From: Gammaproteobacteria bacterium
GTDB taxonomy: Bacteria > Pseudomonadota > Gammaproteobacteria > UBA6429
Reading direction: 5' to 3'
Length of the DNA stretch: 19,282 bases
Assembly: GCA_030635835.1 (NCBI GenBank)
Contig: DAOVYB010000008.1
Span: forward strand, 1 to 19,282
Shown here: one piece after another, positions 1 through 6,327 of the stretch
How positions within the stretch are numbered: the first letter of the stretch is position 1
Layout: each line of letters opens with the position of its first letter
Position numbers and translations under genes: made by a program
Notes under the pieces: model-generated
What the model was told of the DNA's origin: nothing
Databases searched by the model: none
The model's input: the letters and a program-made list of their open reading frames with translations, nothing else

Positions 1-296
1 ACAGATAATTTACGAAAAATAGAGGCTTCTTGTGGTAAATAACCGATCCCCATACGGGCACGTTGGTGCATAGGATAATGGGTAATATTTTCATCACCTA
101 AAGTTATACTGCCTTCATCTGCGGCAACAAGGCCTGCGACCATATAGAATGAGGTTGTTTTGCCTGCACCATTTGGTCCCAGCAATCCAACTACTTCTCC
201 AGGATGAATTTCCATTGAAACGCCGAGTACAACTCGCCTTCCTTTGTAACTCTTACAAAGGTTGTCGGCTTTTAGAATATTTACTGCTTCATTCAT
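1..296 (-). CDS. lptB: LPS export ABC transporter ATP-binding protein LptB (3' part cut by window edge)
   Basis: Cytoplasmic ATPase of the LptB2FGC complex that extracts LPS from the inner membrane and pushes it along the LptA bridge. About 98 N-terminal residues are present. They contain a Walker A motif GPNGAGKT (residues about 40-47) and a Q-loop in [10 protein letters not shown] (Q89), both in the form typical of LptB; the signature and Walker B lie beyond the left edge. The start ATG at 296 begins [10 protein letters not shown] and lies 6 bases after the lptA stop, as expected for the last genes of the lptC-lptA-lptB operon. Identity is well supported by sequence and position; only the truncation limits it. 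Confidence 0.93.
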   Translation of the reverse strand, partial: MNEAVNILKADNLCKSYKGRRVVLGVSMEIHPGEVVGLLGPNGAGKTTSFYMVAGLVAADEGSITLGDENITHYPMHQRARMGIGYLPQEASIFRKLS

Positions 297-302
297 TTTT
301 CA

Positions 303-860
303 TTAATTCTTATCATTTTCTGTATTTTCGGCATCGTTACCTGACCCAATAATGACATGTACTCGTCTGTTAGGTGGAGTACTTTTTAACTTATCTGTGT
401 CTACTTTACTGCCTGCCGCAGAGATGATGCGTTGGCGGGTATCATACTCTATATATTCACCACTGAAATGACGATTACCCTGATCAACAAAGGCTTTTCC
501 TTTCAGGGTTAATTTTTCTTCAGCAATAAAATATTCCATTTTATTCGCTTGAGAGTGGACCTTGGCTTCATTGTCAGGTGCATGTCGCACATCTGCGGGA
601 GAGCCGGTAATTAGCACTTTAGTGAGTACATCTTTTTTATAATAAAGTGTGACAGAATCAGCCTTAATGGTCAGCGTGTCTTTTGTGAATAAAACATTAC
701 CTTTATATTTGCTGATCCCTTTATTTTCATCAAGTAATAAATACTGAGATTTAATATTAATAATTTGTTGTTTTTGTTTAGCAGCATAAACCGGATTGAT
801 ACTGAGTATTAGCAACAGTAAAAAGGGTAGCCAAAAAGACTTATTTTGCAGGCAAAACAT
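303..860 (-). CDS. lptA: LPS transport periplasmic protein LptA
   Basis: Periplasmic bridge protein that carries LPS between the inner-membrane LptBFGC and the outer-membrane LptDE. The 185-residue product starts with a signal peptide (hydrophobic core about residues 9-21, likely cleavage after VYA at 26). The rest is an OstA-type beta-jellyroll: repeating short strands such as KGNVLFTKDTLTIKADSVTL with alternating hydrophobic residues, typical of the family, and the length is close to that of known LptA proteins. The start overlaps the end of lptC by 20 bases, suggesting translational coupling. The C-terminal tail (about 155-185) is polar and probably disordered. Confidence 0.93.
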   Translation of the reverse strand: MFCLQNKSFWLPFLLLLILSINPVYAAKQKQQIINIKSQYLLLDENKGISKYKGNVLFTKDTLTIKADSVTLYYKKDVLTKVLITGSPADVRHAPDNEAKVHSQANKMEYFIAEEKLTLKGKAFVDQGNRHFSGEYIEYDTRQRIISAAGSKVDTDKLKSTPPNRRVHVIIGSGNDAENTENDKN

Positions 861-1416
861 AATGACTCCGGGTTCTGGATAAGAATTCTATTCTGTTTTT
901 ATTCATATCAGCGCGCATACCTGTTGCCTGAATATAACTGCTTCCTTTATATAATTTAATTTTTGATTTTGTATGAGCCAGGTTTAGTTTTGGTTCTATG
1001 GTGAGTTGTTCAGCTGTTAATTTAATTGCTGAATTTTTTCCTGAGATTAAAATTTGATTGAGGATAACGTTGCCCGTGAGATGAATTTGCTGGCTTTTTT
1101 GTAGTATAACCGCTTCATTTGCCTGGGCTGTCCAGGTTTTAATATTATTTTCATAAAATGAGAATAAAGGTTTTTGTAACTTCATGCTGTCATCATCAGG
1201 ATAATGTTCAAGATATTCCGCTTTAATTTGATAGGCGGGTTTTCCTGTATGATTCATCGAGGTTGAAGTAAAGTTTTTCAGGAAATAATCAGGGTCATGA
1301 CGAATTTTTTCTTTTTTCAGAATGGGGCTCTTTTCAATTGACTCAAAAACCCAGCTACTGAAGATAGCAAGCAGAATGATCAGTAGTAAGGCGGTTAAGT
1401 AATGTAACTTTCCCAT
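841..1416 (-). CDS. lptC: LPS export system protein LptC
   Basis: Bitopic inner-membrane component of the LPS exporter that hands LPS from LptBFG to LptA. The 191-residue protein has one N-terminal transmembrane segment (about residues 6-24) followed by a periplasmic OstA-like beta-jellyroll, e.g. AYQIKAEYLEHYPDDD and the strand pattern KLYKGSSYIQATGMRADM near the C-terminus. Its ATG shares one base with the kdsC stop (TAATG), a classic coupling arrangement, and its end overlaps lptA. Order and length match the conserved kdsC-lptC-lptA-lptB block, so the call rests on both motif pattern and synteny. Confidence 0.92.
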   Translation of the reverse strand: MGKLHYLTALLLIILLAIFSSWVFESIEKSPILKKEKIRHDPDYFLKNFTSTSMNHTGKPAYQIKAEYLEHYPDDDSMKLQKPLFSFYENNIKTWTAQANEAVILQKSQQIHLTGNVILNQILISGKNSAIKLTAEQLTIEPKLNLAHTKSKIKLYKGSSYIQATGMRADMNKNRIEFLSRTRSHYVLPAK

Positions 1417-1949
1417 TAAGCTGTGCTGCCCAGATATTTTTGGAACTGTGTTTCGAGAGTATTTTGTGCCTGCATAATAAGTTCACAAACATCTCTTGCT
1501 GCGCCTCGTCCACCACATTGTGGTGTTTGCCAGTGTGCATATTGTTTCACTAATGGGTGTGCATCTTCAACAGTAATCGCTAAACCCGCTTGTAATAACA
1601 CGGGCAGGTCGATGACATCATCACCGACATAGGCGGCCTGTTCGGCTGTAATTTCTAATTTATTTAATATTTCCTGAAAAGCAGGCAGTTTTTCTAACTG
1701 CCCCTGATAGATATGTTTTATTCCAAGGTTTTGCATGCGATGAATCACAACATTTGATGTGCGCGCAGTGATGACAGCAACTTCAACACCTGTTTGCAGT
1801 AACATTTTTATGCCTAAGCCGTCTTTCGAATAAAAGGCTTTATATTCTGTACCAGCATCATCGACGATTAAGCGGCCATCAGTGAGTACACCATCCACAT
1901 CAAAAACAAGTAGTTTGATTTTTGCCGCTTTTTCCAGAATATCTTTCAT
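1416..1949 (-). CDS. kdsC: 3-deoxy-D-manno-octulosonate 8-phosphate phosphatase KdsC
   Basis: HAD-superfamily type C0 phosphatase that hydrolyses Kdo-8-phosphate to Kdo in the cytoplasm. The 177-residue protein shows motif I DVDGVLTDG (nucleophile D17, acid/base D19), motif II ITAR (T61, with R63 at the position usually Arg in KdsC), motif III lysine in EKLPAF (K87) and motif IV GDDVIDLPVL (109-118). The GGRGAARDVCELI tail (146-158) is the KdsC C-terminal segment that closes the neighbouring active site. It lies 17 bases after kdsB and is fused by TAATG to lptC. This is the canonical KdsC; a second, divergent paralogue occurs at 5019. Confidence 0.94.
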   Translation of the reverse strand: MKDILEKAAKIKLLVFDVDGVLTDGRLIVDDAGTEYKAFYSKDGLGIKMLLQTGVEVAVITARTSNVVIHRMQNLGIKHIYQGQLEKLPAFQEILNKLEITAEQAAYVGDDVIDLPVLLQAGLAITVEDAHPLVKQYAHWQTPQCGGRGAARDVCELIMQAQNTLETQFQKYLGSTA

Positions 1950-1966
1950 TTTATATTTAGCTGGTT

Positions 1967-2737
1967 TTATTGAGAAATAAGTTCACATACACGGTTTAGA
2001 TCGTCAAGCGTATCCACCCCGGGTCCCGGTGGTATTTCTGCAGTGATGACTTTTATTTTCTCACCATAATACAGGACACGGAGTTGTTCTAAAGATTCTG
2101 TTTTTTCAATATCACTGCTTTGCCATTCTAAATATTGGCGAATAAAACCGGCGCGGTAACCATACAAACCAATGTGGCGTTGATATTCCTGATTTTGTGG
2201 CATTTCTCTCGGTAGTTCGTTAAAACAGTCGCGAGACCAATCTTTAGACCAAGGAACTGCAGCTCGGGTGAAATAAAGGGCAAAATCATTAATATCCCGC
2301 ACCACCTTAACGGCATGGGGATCAAAGAGTTCTTCTATATCCGTCAATGGTGTACACAGTGTGGCCATTTTTACATTGCTATCGTCTTCAAGCGCCTGAC
2401 CGACCTGATTTAAGCAAACCGGTGGCATCATGGGCTCATCACCCTGCAAATTTATCAGTATTTGATCATCATCAAAACCCAGTTGCTCGATCACTTCAGA
2501 TAAGCGTTCTGTGCCCGATTGATGATTTTCATGCGTAATACATACCCGAACATCAATACCGGAAATGGCATCCGCAATCTCTGTTGAATCTGTTGCGACA
2601 ATAACTTCTTCAGCTTTGCTTTGTTTGGCTCGTTCAATGACATGCGCAATCATGGGTTTACCACAAATATCGCGTAGTGGTTTGCCGGGTAAACGTGTTG
2701 AAGCAAAGCGGGCGGGGATTACAATACGGAAGCTCAT
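1967..2737 (-). CDS. kdsB: 3-deoxy-manno-octulosonate cytidylyltransferase (CMP-Kdo synthetase)
   Basis: Activates Kdo with CTP to CMP-Kdo, the donor for WaaA in lipid A-core assembly. The 256-residue protein has the N-terminal nucleotide-binding motif PARFASTRLPGKPL (8-21), HQSGTERLSE (72-81), NLQGDEP (96-102), FTRAAVPW, the RHIGLYGYRAGFIRQY block and GPGVDTLDDL near the end, all diagnostic of KdsB. Start at the ATG at 2737 gives the standard MSFRIVIPAR beginning. It heads the kdsB-kdsC-lptCAB operon where kdsD normally stands in gammaproteobacteria, and it is divergent from the three-gene cluster at 2908. It could also activate the product of that cluster; this is inference. Confidence 0.95.
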   Translation of the reverse strand: MSFRIVIPARFASTRLPGKPLRDICGKPMIAHVIERAKQSKAEEVIVATDSTEIADAISGIDVRVCITHENHQSGTERLSEVIEQLGFDDDQILINLQGDEPMMPPVCLNQVGQALEDDSNVKMATLCTPLTDIEELFDPHAVKVVRDINDFALYFTRAAVPWSKDWSRDCFNELPREMPQNQEYQRHIGLYGYRAGFIRQYLEWQSSDIEKTESLEQLRVLYYGEKIKVITAEIPPGPGVDTLDDLNRVCELISQ

Positions 2738-2766
2738 AGATAATTTGCCAATGTTAATTTATTAAT

Positions 2767-2795
2767 ATTATGGGGTTATTCTAACGTAATGTCAG
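2767..2795 (-). promoter_or_regulatory. Predicted sigma-70 promoter of the kdsB-lptB operon
   Basis: On the minus strand CTGACA (2795-2790) and CATAAT (2772-2767) are separated by exactly 17 bases, near consensus for both boxes. The predicted transcript would start roughly 20-25 bases upstream of the kdsB ATG at 2737. A tandem 12-base repeat (TAATGTCAGTGC at 2787-2798 and TAATGTCAGCGC at 2799-2810, one mismatch) overlaps the -35 box and could be an operator or a simple duplication. Confidence 0.5.
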
Positions 2796-2838
2796 TGCTA
2801 ATGTCAGCGCAAGTACATACCTATTATAAAGACAAAGA

Positions 2839-2867
2839 TTGACCCACAGGTGGCTAGCTATTAGTAT
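2839..2867 (+). promoter_or_regulatory. Predicted sigma-70 promoter of the epimerase-CBS / DAHPS-like / phosphatase cluster
   Basis: TTGACC (2839-2844) and TAGTAT (2862-2867) are spaced by 17 bases, giving a leader of about 30 bases before the ATG at 2908. No convincing Shine-Dalgarno sequence precedes that ATG. It is divergent from the kdsB promoter in the same 170-base gap, so both transcripts could share a regulator. Confidence 0.45.
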
Positions 2868-2907
2868 GATAACCTATCGTAAGTCACTGAAATTATATAA
2901 TTAATCT

Positions 2908-3915
2908 ATGAAAATCTCTGCTTCTGTATACTCCAGTAAGAGCCAGTCTCTGCCTGAAATCATCAAGGATCTTGATGTACATGGTGCCGATCTTTTTCAT
3001 ATTGATTGTAATGATGATATGGGCGTATTTGCTGATATTGCTGAAATTAAACAGCTCAGTAAGACGCCGGTTGATTTACATATTATTAGCTCAAAACCTG
3101 AAAAGTTTTTCTCAAAAGTCGAAGAGTTAAATGTCGATTATGTGACCTTTCAGTATGAAAACCTGAAAGCTGAGTTAACAGTACCTGAAACCATATCTGC
3201 CAAATTAGGTCTGGCAATCATGTCAGATACCGATATTTCAGTATTTGAACCCTATGCCGACAAGTTTGATTTCATTTTATTTATGACAACCACACCGGGG
3301 CAAAGTGGAGGCGTTTTTGATAAAACAAATTTCAAAAAAATTCGTCAATTTCGACAGCAATTTCCGAATAAAAAAATTCACGTTGATGGCGGTGTGAATG
3401 GCGAGGTGTCATTTATTTTACGCAACATGGGTGTTTATTCATCTGTCTCGGGTTCGTATTTAATGACCAGTGAATCCATGGGCGCAGCCATGCTTAACCT
3501 GAAAACGCATGAAGTTGATTCTCATTTCCAAGTAAAAGATTTTATGCGTACTGTTGATGAGTTACCTCTGTTAAAACTTGAAGATCGAAGTGTGACCAGG
3601 ATTCTGCAGTCAATAGAAGATTATGATGTTGGATTCACAATTTTAATTGATGAAAATGGTAAACTTGATGGCATTGTTACCAATGCTGATGTACGTAAGG
3701 GTTTATTAAAACATACAGACAACCTCAATGATGTCAGTGTGGTGGATATAACAAATACCAATCCGGTAAAAGCGAATGAAAATTTTAACGTAATGGAATT
3801 ATTACGTTTTATTAAACAACAGAGTTTTGCGATTTCTTATTTACCTGTTGTTGACGATACAAATAAAGTGACCGGTGCGGTGACTTTCTTCAATTTAATC
3901 AAAGGCGAGTTATGA
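2908..3915 (+). CDS. Ribulose-phosphate 3-epimerase-like TIM barrel fused to a CBS-domain pair
   Basis: Residues 1 to about 205 look like the ribulose-5-phosphate 3-epimerase family: HID (H31, D33), DLH (H58), the phosphate-loop segment TTTPGQSGGVF (127-137) and HVDGGVN (158-164, D160). These match the metal/catalytic positions of the family (His/Asp, His, Asp). Residues about 210-335 form two CBS motifs, including DGIVTNADVRKGLL (254-267) and a second repeat ending TGAVTFFNLIKGEL, close in style to the CBS pair at the C-terminus of KdsD. The usual epimerase is about 220 residues without CBS domains, so this is an unusual fusion. Its stop overlaps the next start by four bases (ATGA). Likely acts on a sugar phosphate that feeds the following PEP-condensing enzyme, with the CBS pair as nucleotide or sugar-nucleotide sensor; substrate is unknown. 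Confidence 0.8.
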   Translation: MKISASVYSSKSQSLPEIIKDLDVHGADLFHIDCNDDMGVFADIAEIKQLSKTPVDLHIISSKPEKFFSKVEELNVDYVTFQYENLKAELTVPETISAKLGLAIMSDTDISVFEPYADKFDFILFMTTTPGQSGGVFDKTNFKKIRQFRQQFPNKKIHVDGGVNGEVSFILRNMGVYSSVSGSYLMTSESMGAAMLNLKTHEVDSHFQVKDFMRTVDELPLLKLEDRSVTRILQSIEDYDVGFTILIDENGKLDGIVTNADVRKGLLKHTDNLNDVSVVDITNTNPVKANENFNVMELLRFIKQQSFAISYLPVVDDTNKVTGAVTFFNLIKGEL

Positions 3916-4910
3916 TTATTCATTTAAAAAACAGCGTAGCAGATACTGAAATAGAAAAAATAGCAAAAGATTTAGACGCGTTTCATATTAAAAAACCAGA
4001 ACATCATGTTTTGATTACGCCTTCTGCTTTACAGGAAGTACCAGCGCAATATGAAAGTATTACAGAAGAAAGTTTTGCCTTCCCGAGTGATATACAACTT
4101 GCCAGTGCGGATTACTTTAGTGAAACTCGTGAGATTGATATTAACGGTGTAAAGATTGGTGGTACTAATAACAACACCATGGTTATCGCTGGTCCTTGTT
4201 CGGTTGAATCGGAAGAACAAATTACCCAATCGGCTGAGTTAATGGTTGAGCAAGGTATTTCTACTTTACGTGCTGGTTGTTATAAACCGCGTACTTCACC
4301 TTATTCATTCCAGGGCATGGGGATGGAAGGGTTAAAATTACTCGATAAAATGCGCAGCAAATTTGGTTTAAATATCATTACTGAAGTACGTGATACAACG
4401 CATGTTGATGACGTTATTGAATATGCTGACATTATTCAAATTGGCGCAAAGGCCATGTATGACCAGGGCATCTTGCGTCGTTGCGGTAAGTCACGAAAGC
4501 CTATTTTGTTAAAACGTGGTTTTGGTACGAACTTACAGGAATTTGTTCAGGCAGCTGAATTTATATTATCCGGTGGTAACGATAATGTGATTTTATGTGA
4601 GCGTGGCATTCGTACCTTTGAAACGAAAACACGTTTCACCTTAGATTTATGTGGTGTGTCATATTTAAAAGAACACACTAACTTACCAATCATTCTCGAT
4701 CCTAGTCATGCCATGGGATATCGCTATGGTGTGCCTGATCTTGCTCGTGCTTCAACGGCGATGGGTATAGAAGGTTTGCTAATTGAAGTTCATCCGGATC
4801 CTTCAGTTGCAAAATCAGATGCCGCGCAACAACTCGATCATGATATGTTCCGTGATTTATTAACTACATTGCGCCCCATTGCGACTGCTGTTGGGCGGAC
4901 AATTATATAA
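3912..4910 (+). CDS. DAHP synthase (type I-beta)-family PEP-condensing aldolase
   Basis: Member of the DAHP/Kdo8P synthase superfamily, which condenses phosphoenolpyruvate with an aldose phosphate. Residues 1 to about 75 resemble the small ferredoxin-like N-terminal domain of the Thermotoga-type enzymes, though divergent. The barrel carries AGPCSVES (C96), KPRTSPYSFQG (125-135), LLKRGF (199-204), ILCERGIRTFE (227-237), DPSHAMG (H266), IEVHPDP (E292) and SDAAQQLD (D303), which are the metal ligands and PEP-binding elements. KPRTS favours erythrose 4-phosphate over arabinose 5-phosphate. However the loop normally reading GARNMQNF is GAKAMYDQG here (178-186), so substrate choice may differ. Four-base overlap with the epimerase gene and a KdsC-like phosphatase downstream argue against a simple aromatic-pathway role. 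Confidence 0.83.
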   Translation: MIIHLKNSVADTEIEKIAKDLDAFHIKKPEHHVLITPSALQEVPAQYESITEESFAFPSDIQLASADYFSETREIDINGVKIGGTNNNTMVIAGPCSVESEEQITQSAELMVEQGISTLRAGCYKPRTSPYSFQGMGMEGLKLLDKMRSKFGLNIITEVRDTTHVDDVIEYADIIQIGAKAMYDQGILRRCGKSRKPILLKRGFGTNLQEFVQAAEFILSGGNDNVILCERGIRTFETKTRFTLDLCGVSYLKEHTNLPIILDPSHAMGYRYGVPDLARASTAMGIEGLLIEVHPDPSVAKSDAAQQLDHDMFRDLLTTLRPIATAVGRTII

Positions 4911-4924
4911 CTAATAAAAATAAG

Positions 4925-5001
4925 CTCGTCATACCGGCATGTTCTTAACCGGAATCCATGGTTTTAAATAACTGGTTTCCTGCTTCCGCGGGAATGACGA
5001 G
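4925..5001. repeat. Small intergenic inverted-repeat element
   Basis: Perfect 8-base terminal inverted repeats CTCGTCAT (4925-4932) and ATGACGAG (4994-5001) bound a 77-base element. Inner parts are also partly complementary (ACCGGAATCC against GCGGGAAT). It resembles the widespread proteobacterial repeat family of the CGTCATTCCCGCG...CGCGGGAATGACG type. It sits between the DAHPS-like gene and the phosphatase gene and could form a stem-loop in their transcript. Confidence 0.65.
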
Positions 5002-5018
5002 TAAAAAGGTTAAACAAC

Positions 5019-5501
5019 ATGCCAATAAAAAAAGAAATAAAGTTTTTAGGTCTGGATGTGGATGGTACATTAACCGATGGTGGTATGTACTACACAGAAA
5101 GTGGTGAAGAGTTTAAACGGTTCGATACGAAAGATGGTCGCGGTATTATCGAATTACAAAAACAGGGTGTTGAAGTTGGTTTGTTGAGCTCCGGCTTTAA
5201 ATCAAAAATTATTGAAGGCCGTGCAAAAACGTTAAATATTAAAAGAGCCTATGTTGGCACCGATCCTAAACTGGGTTTTTTACAAGAGTGGTGTAACGAC
5301 ATGGGAATTGATATGAAACAAGTTGCCTATATTGGTGATGATATCAACGATCGAGACATCATCAATGCAGTGGGTTTTAGCGCATGTCCAGCCGATGCTA
5401 TGAGTACAATAAAAGATATTGTAGACGTAGTATTAAGCAATAAAGGTGGCTATGGCTGTGTACGTGAATTTATTGAAGAACATCTTGGTTATAAGTTATA
5501 G
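5019..5501 (+). CDS. KdsC-like HAD phosphatase, second paralogue (3-deoxy-ulosonate phosphate phosphatase?)
   Basis: Type C0 HAD phosphatase of 160 residues, probably removing the phosphate from the acid made by the preceding enzyme. Motif I is DVDGTLTDGG (D13, D15), motif II SSG (57-59), the lysine of motif III is in DPKLGF (K84) and motif IV is GDDINDRD (106-113). The tail GGYGCVREFIEEHLG resembles KDN-9-phosphate or KdsC-type phosphatases. Aligned with the KdsC at 1416, the substrate-side Arg of ITAR is replaced by Phe60, so a different substrate is likely. A weak AAGG lies about 10 bases before the ATG. It is separated from the DAHPS-like gene by 108 bases that contain a repeat, yet the three genes are likely one functional unit. 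Confidence 0.82.
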   Translation: MPIKKEIKFLGLDVDGTLTDGGMYYTESGEEFKRFDTKDGRGIIELQKQGVEVGLLSSGFKSKIIEGRAKTLNIKRAYVGTDPKLGFLQEWCNDMGIDMKQVAYIGDDINDRDIINAVGFSACPADAMSTIKDIVDVVLSNKGGYGCVREFIEEHLGYKL

Positions 5502-5532
5502 CATTTAATAATAATTTACACGGGCTGTAATA

Positions 5533-6087
5533 ATGGGATTAAGAATTATCTTTATTGTTTTGTCTGCTATGTTAAGTGCATGCGCGACATCAGTTAAAAA
5601 TGTTAAACCCGGAGATGAGATAAATAAAGAACATGGGATCTTTTTAACAAAGTTAAGAACTAATCATCCTTTTAATTTAGCTGTAAAAGATTTATCAGGT
5701 AATACGATTTGGTTGAATAAAAACCGACTAAAAAATAATAAAAATTTATTAGCGGCAAGTTTACCTGCAGGAAAGTATTCTATTCACAGTATTTCGTGGA
5801 AAGATAAGGTTGTGACTTTTGAGGAAGATAATCGTTATAAATTTAAGATAAAAAATGCAAAGGTTAATTATATTTGTGATTTTGGTGTTTATTTCAAAAT
5901 CAAAGATGCTTCAGTAAATAATATAGAATTTGTTTTACCCTTTTATTCAAAGCAAACAACATTTAAAAAATTTAATAAGAACTATCCTGAGATAGCAAAA
6001 AAATATGCTTTTACTTCCTCTCCAGTATCTAACTGTGTAAGAGGTGAGAGTGAAAATGCACAACAGTTATTGCGCTTATTAAAATAA
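5533..6087 (+). CDS. Predicted lipoprotein of unknown function
   Basis: A 184-residue protein with a lipoprotein signal: hydrophobic residues 4-16 and lipobox LSAC with C17 as the lipidated cysteine. Asp does not follow the cysteine (Ala-Thr do), so outer-membrane sorting is possible. The mature part is Lys/Asn-rich and probably beta-rich; a segment LPAGKYSIHSISW (77-89) resembles the turn seen in PEGA-like or carboxypeptidase-regulatory beta sandwiches. Two further cysteines (C115, C168) could pair. Base composition is clearly more AT-rich than in the flanking conserved genes, with A/T-ending codons, which hints at an accessory gene. It follows the phosphatase gene by 31 bases and may be cotranscribed. 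I do not recognise the family. Confidence 0.7.
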   Translation: MGLRIIFIVLSAMLSACATSVKNVKPGDEINKEHGIFLTKLRTNHPFNLAVKDLSGNTIWLNKNRLKNNKNLLAASLPAGKYSIHSISWKDKVVTFEEDNRYKFKIKNAKVNYICDFGVYFKIKDASVNNIEFVLPFYSKQTTFKKFNKNYPEIAKKYAFTSSPVSNCVRGESENAQQLLRLLK

Positions 6088-6327
6088 TTATAAGTTGTGC
6101 TGAATTCAGTATATAAAGCAACTCAATTTGAGTTGATTAATATAGGCATAGTTATGTTGAGATACATTTCATAAAATTAATCTGTACTTAAAGTCGTCTT
6201 CCTATCATTAGTATTTTCATTTGATAACAATTGTTAAAAATACGTTATTTCTATTTCATATTCCTGATTATATGACCAATATCTAATATTATTAGATATC
6301 AGGTTACTAATAGTCAGATATAAAATA
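6088..6327. other. AT-rich, palindrome-rich gap upstream of the sensor kinase
   Basis: No gene is seen in these 240 bases. Perfect or near-perfect palindromes are CTGAATTCAG (6100-6109), CAACTCAA-T-TTGAGTTG (6119-6135), TAACAATTGTTA (6225-6236) and ATATCTAAT-ATT-ATTAGATAT (6279-6299). The last lies about 28 bases before the kinase ATG and could be an operator or 5' leader hairpin. None is followed by a clear T-tract, so a strong intrinsic terminator is not evident. Confidence 0.55.

Noticed and set aside
2896..2901. TATAAT just before the epimerase-CBS start, implying a leaderless transcript
   Set aside because: No -35 box lies at 17 bases upstream; the TTGACC-17-TAGTAT pair at 2839-2867 is better.
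3912..4910. Reading the synthase simply as the housekeeping DAHP synthase of the aromatic pathway
   Set aside because: The KPRTS motif allows it and it is not excluded, but the altered GAKAMYDQ loop, four-base overlap with an RPE-CBS gene and an adjacent KdsC-like phosphatase favour a dedicated role.
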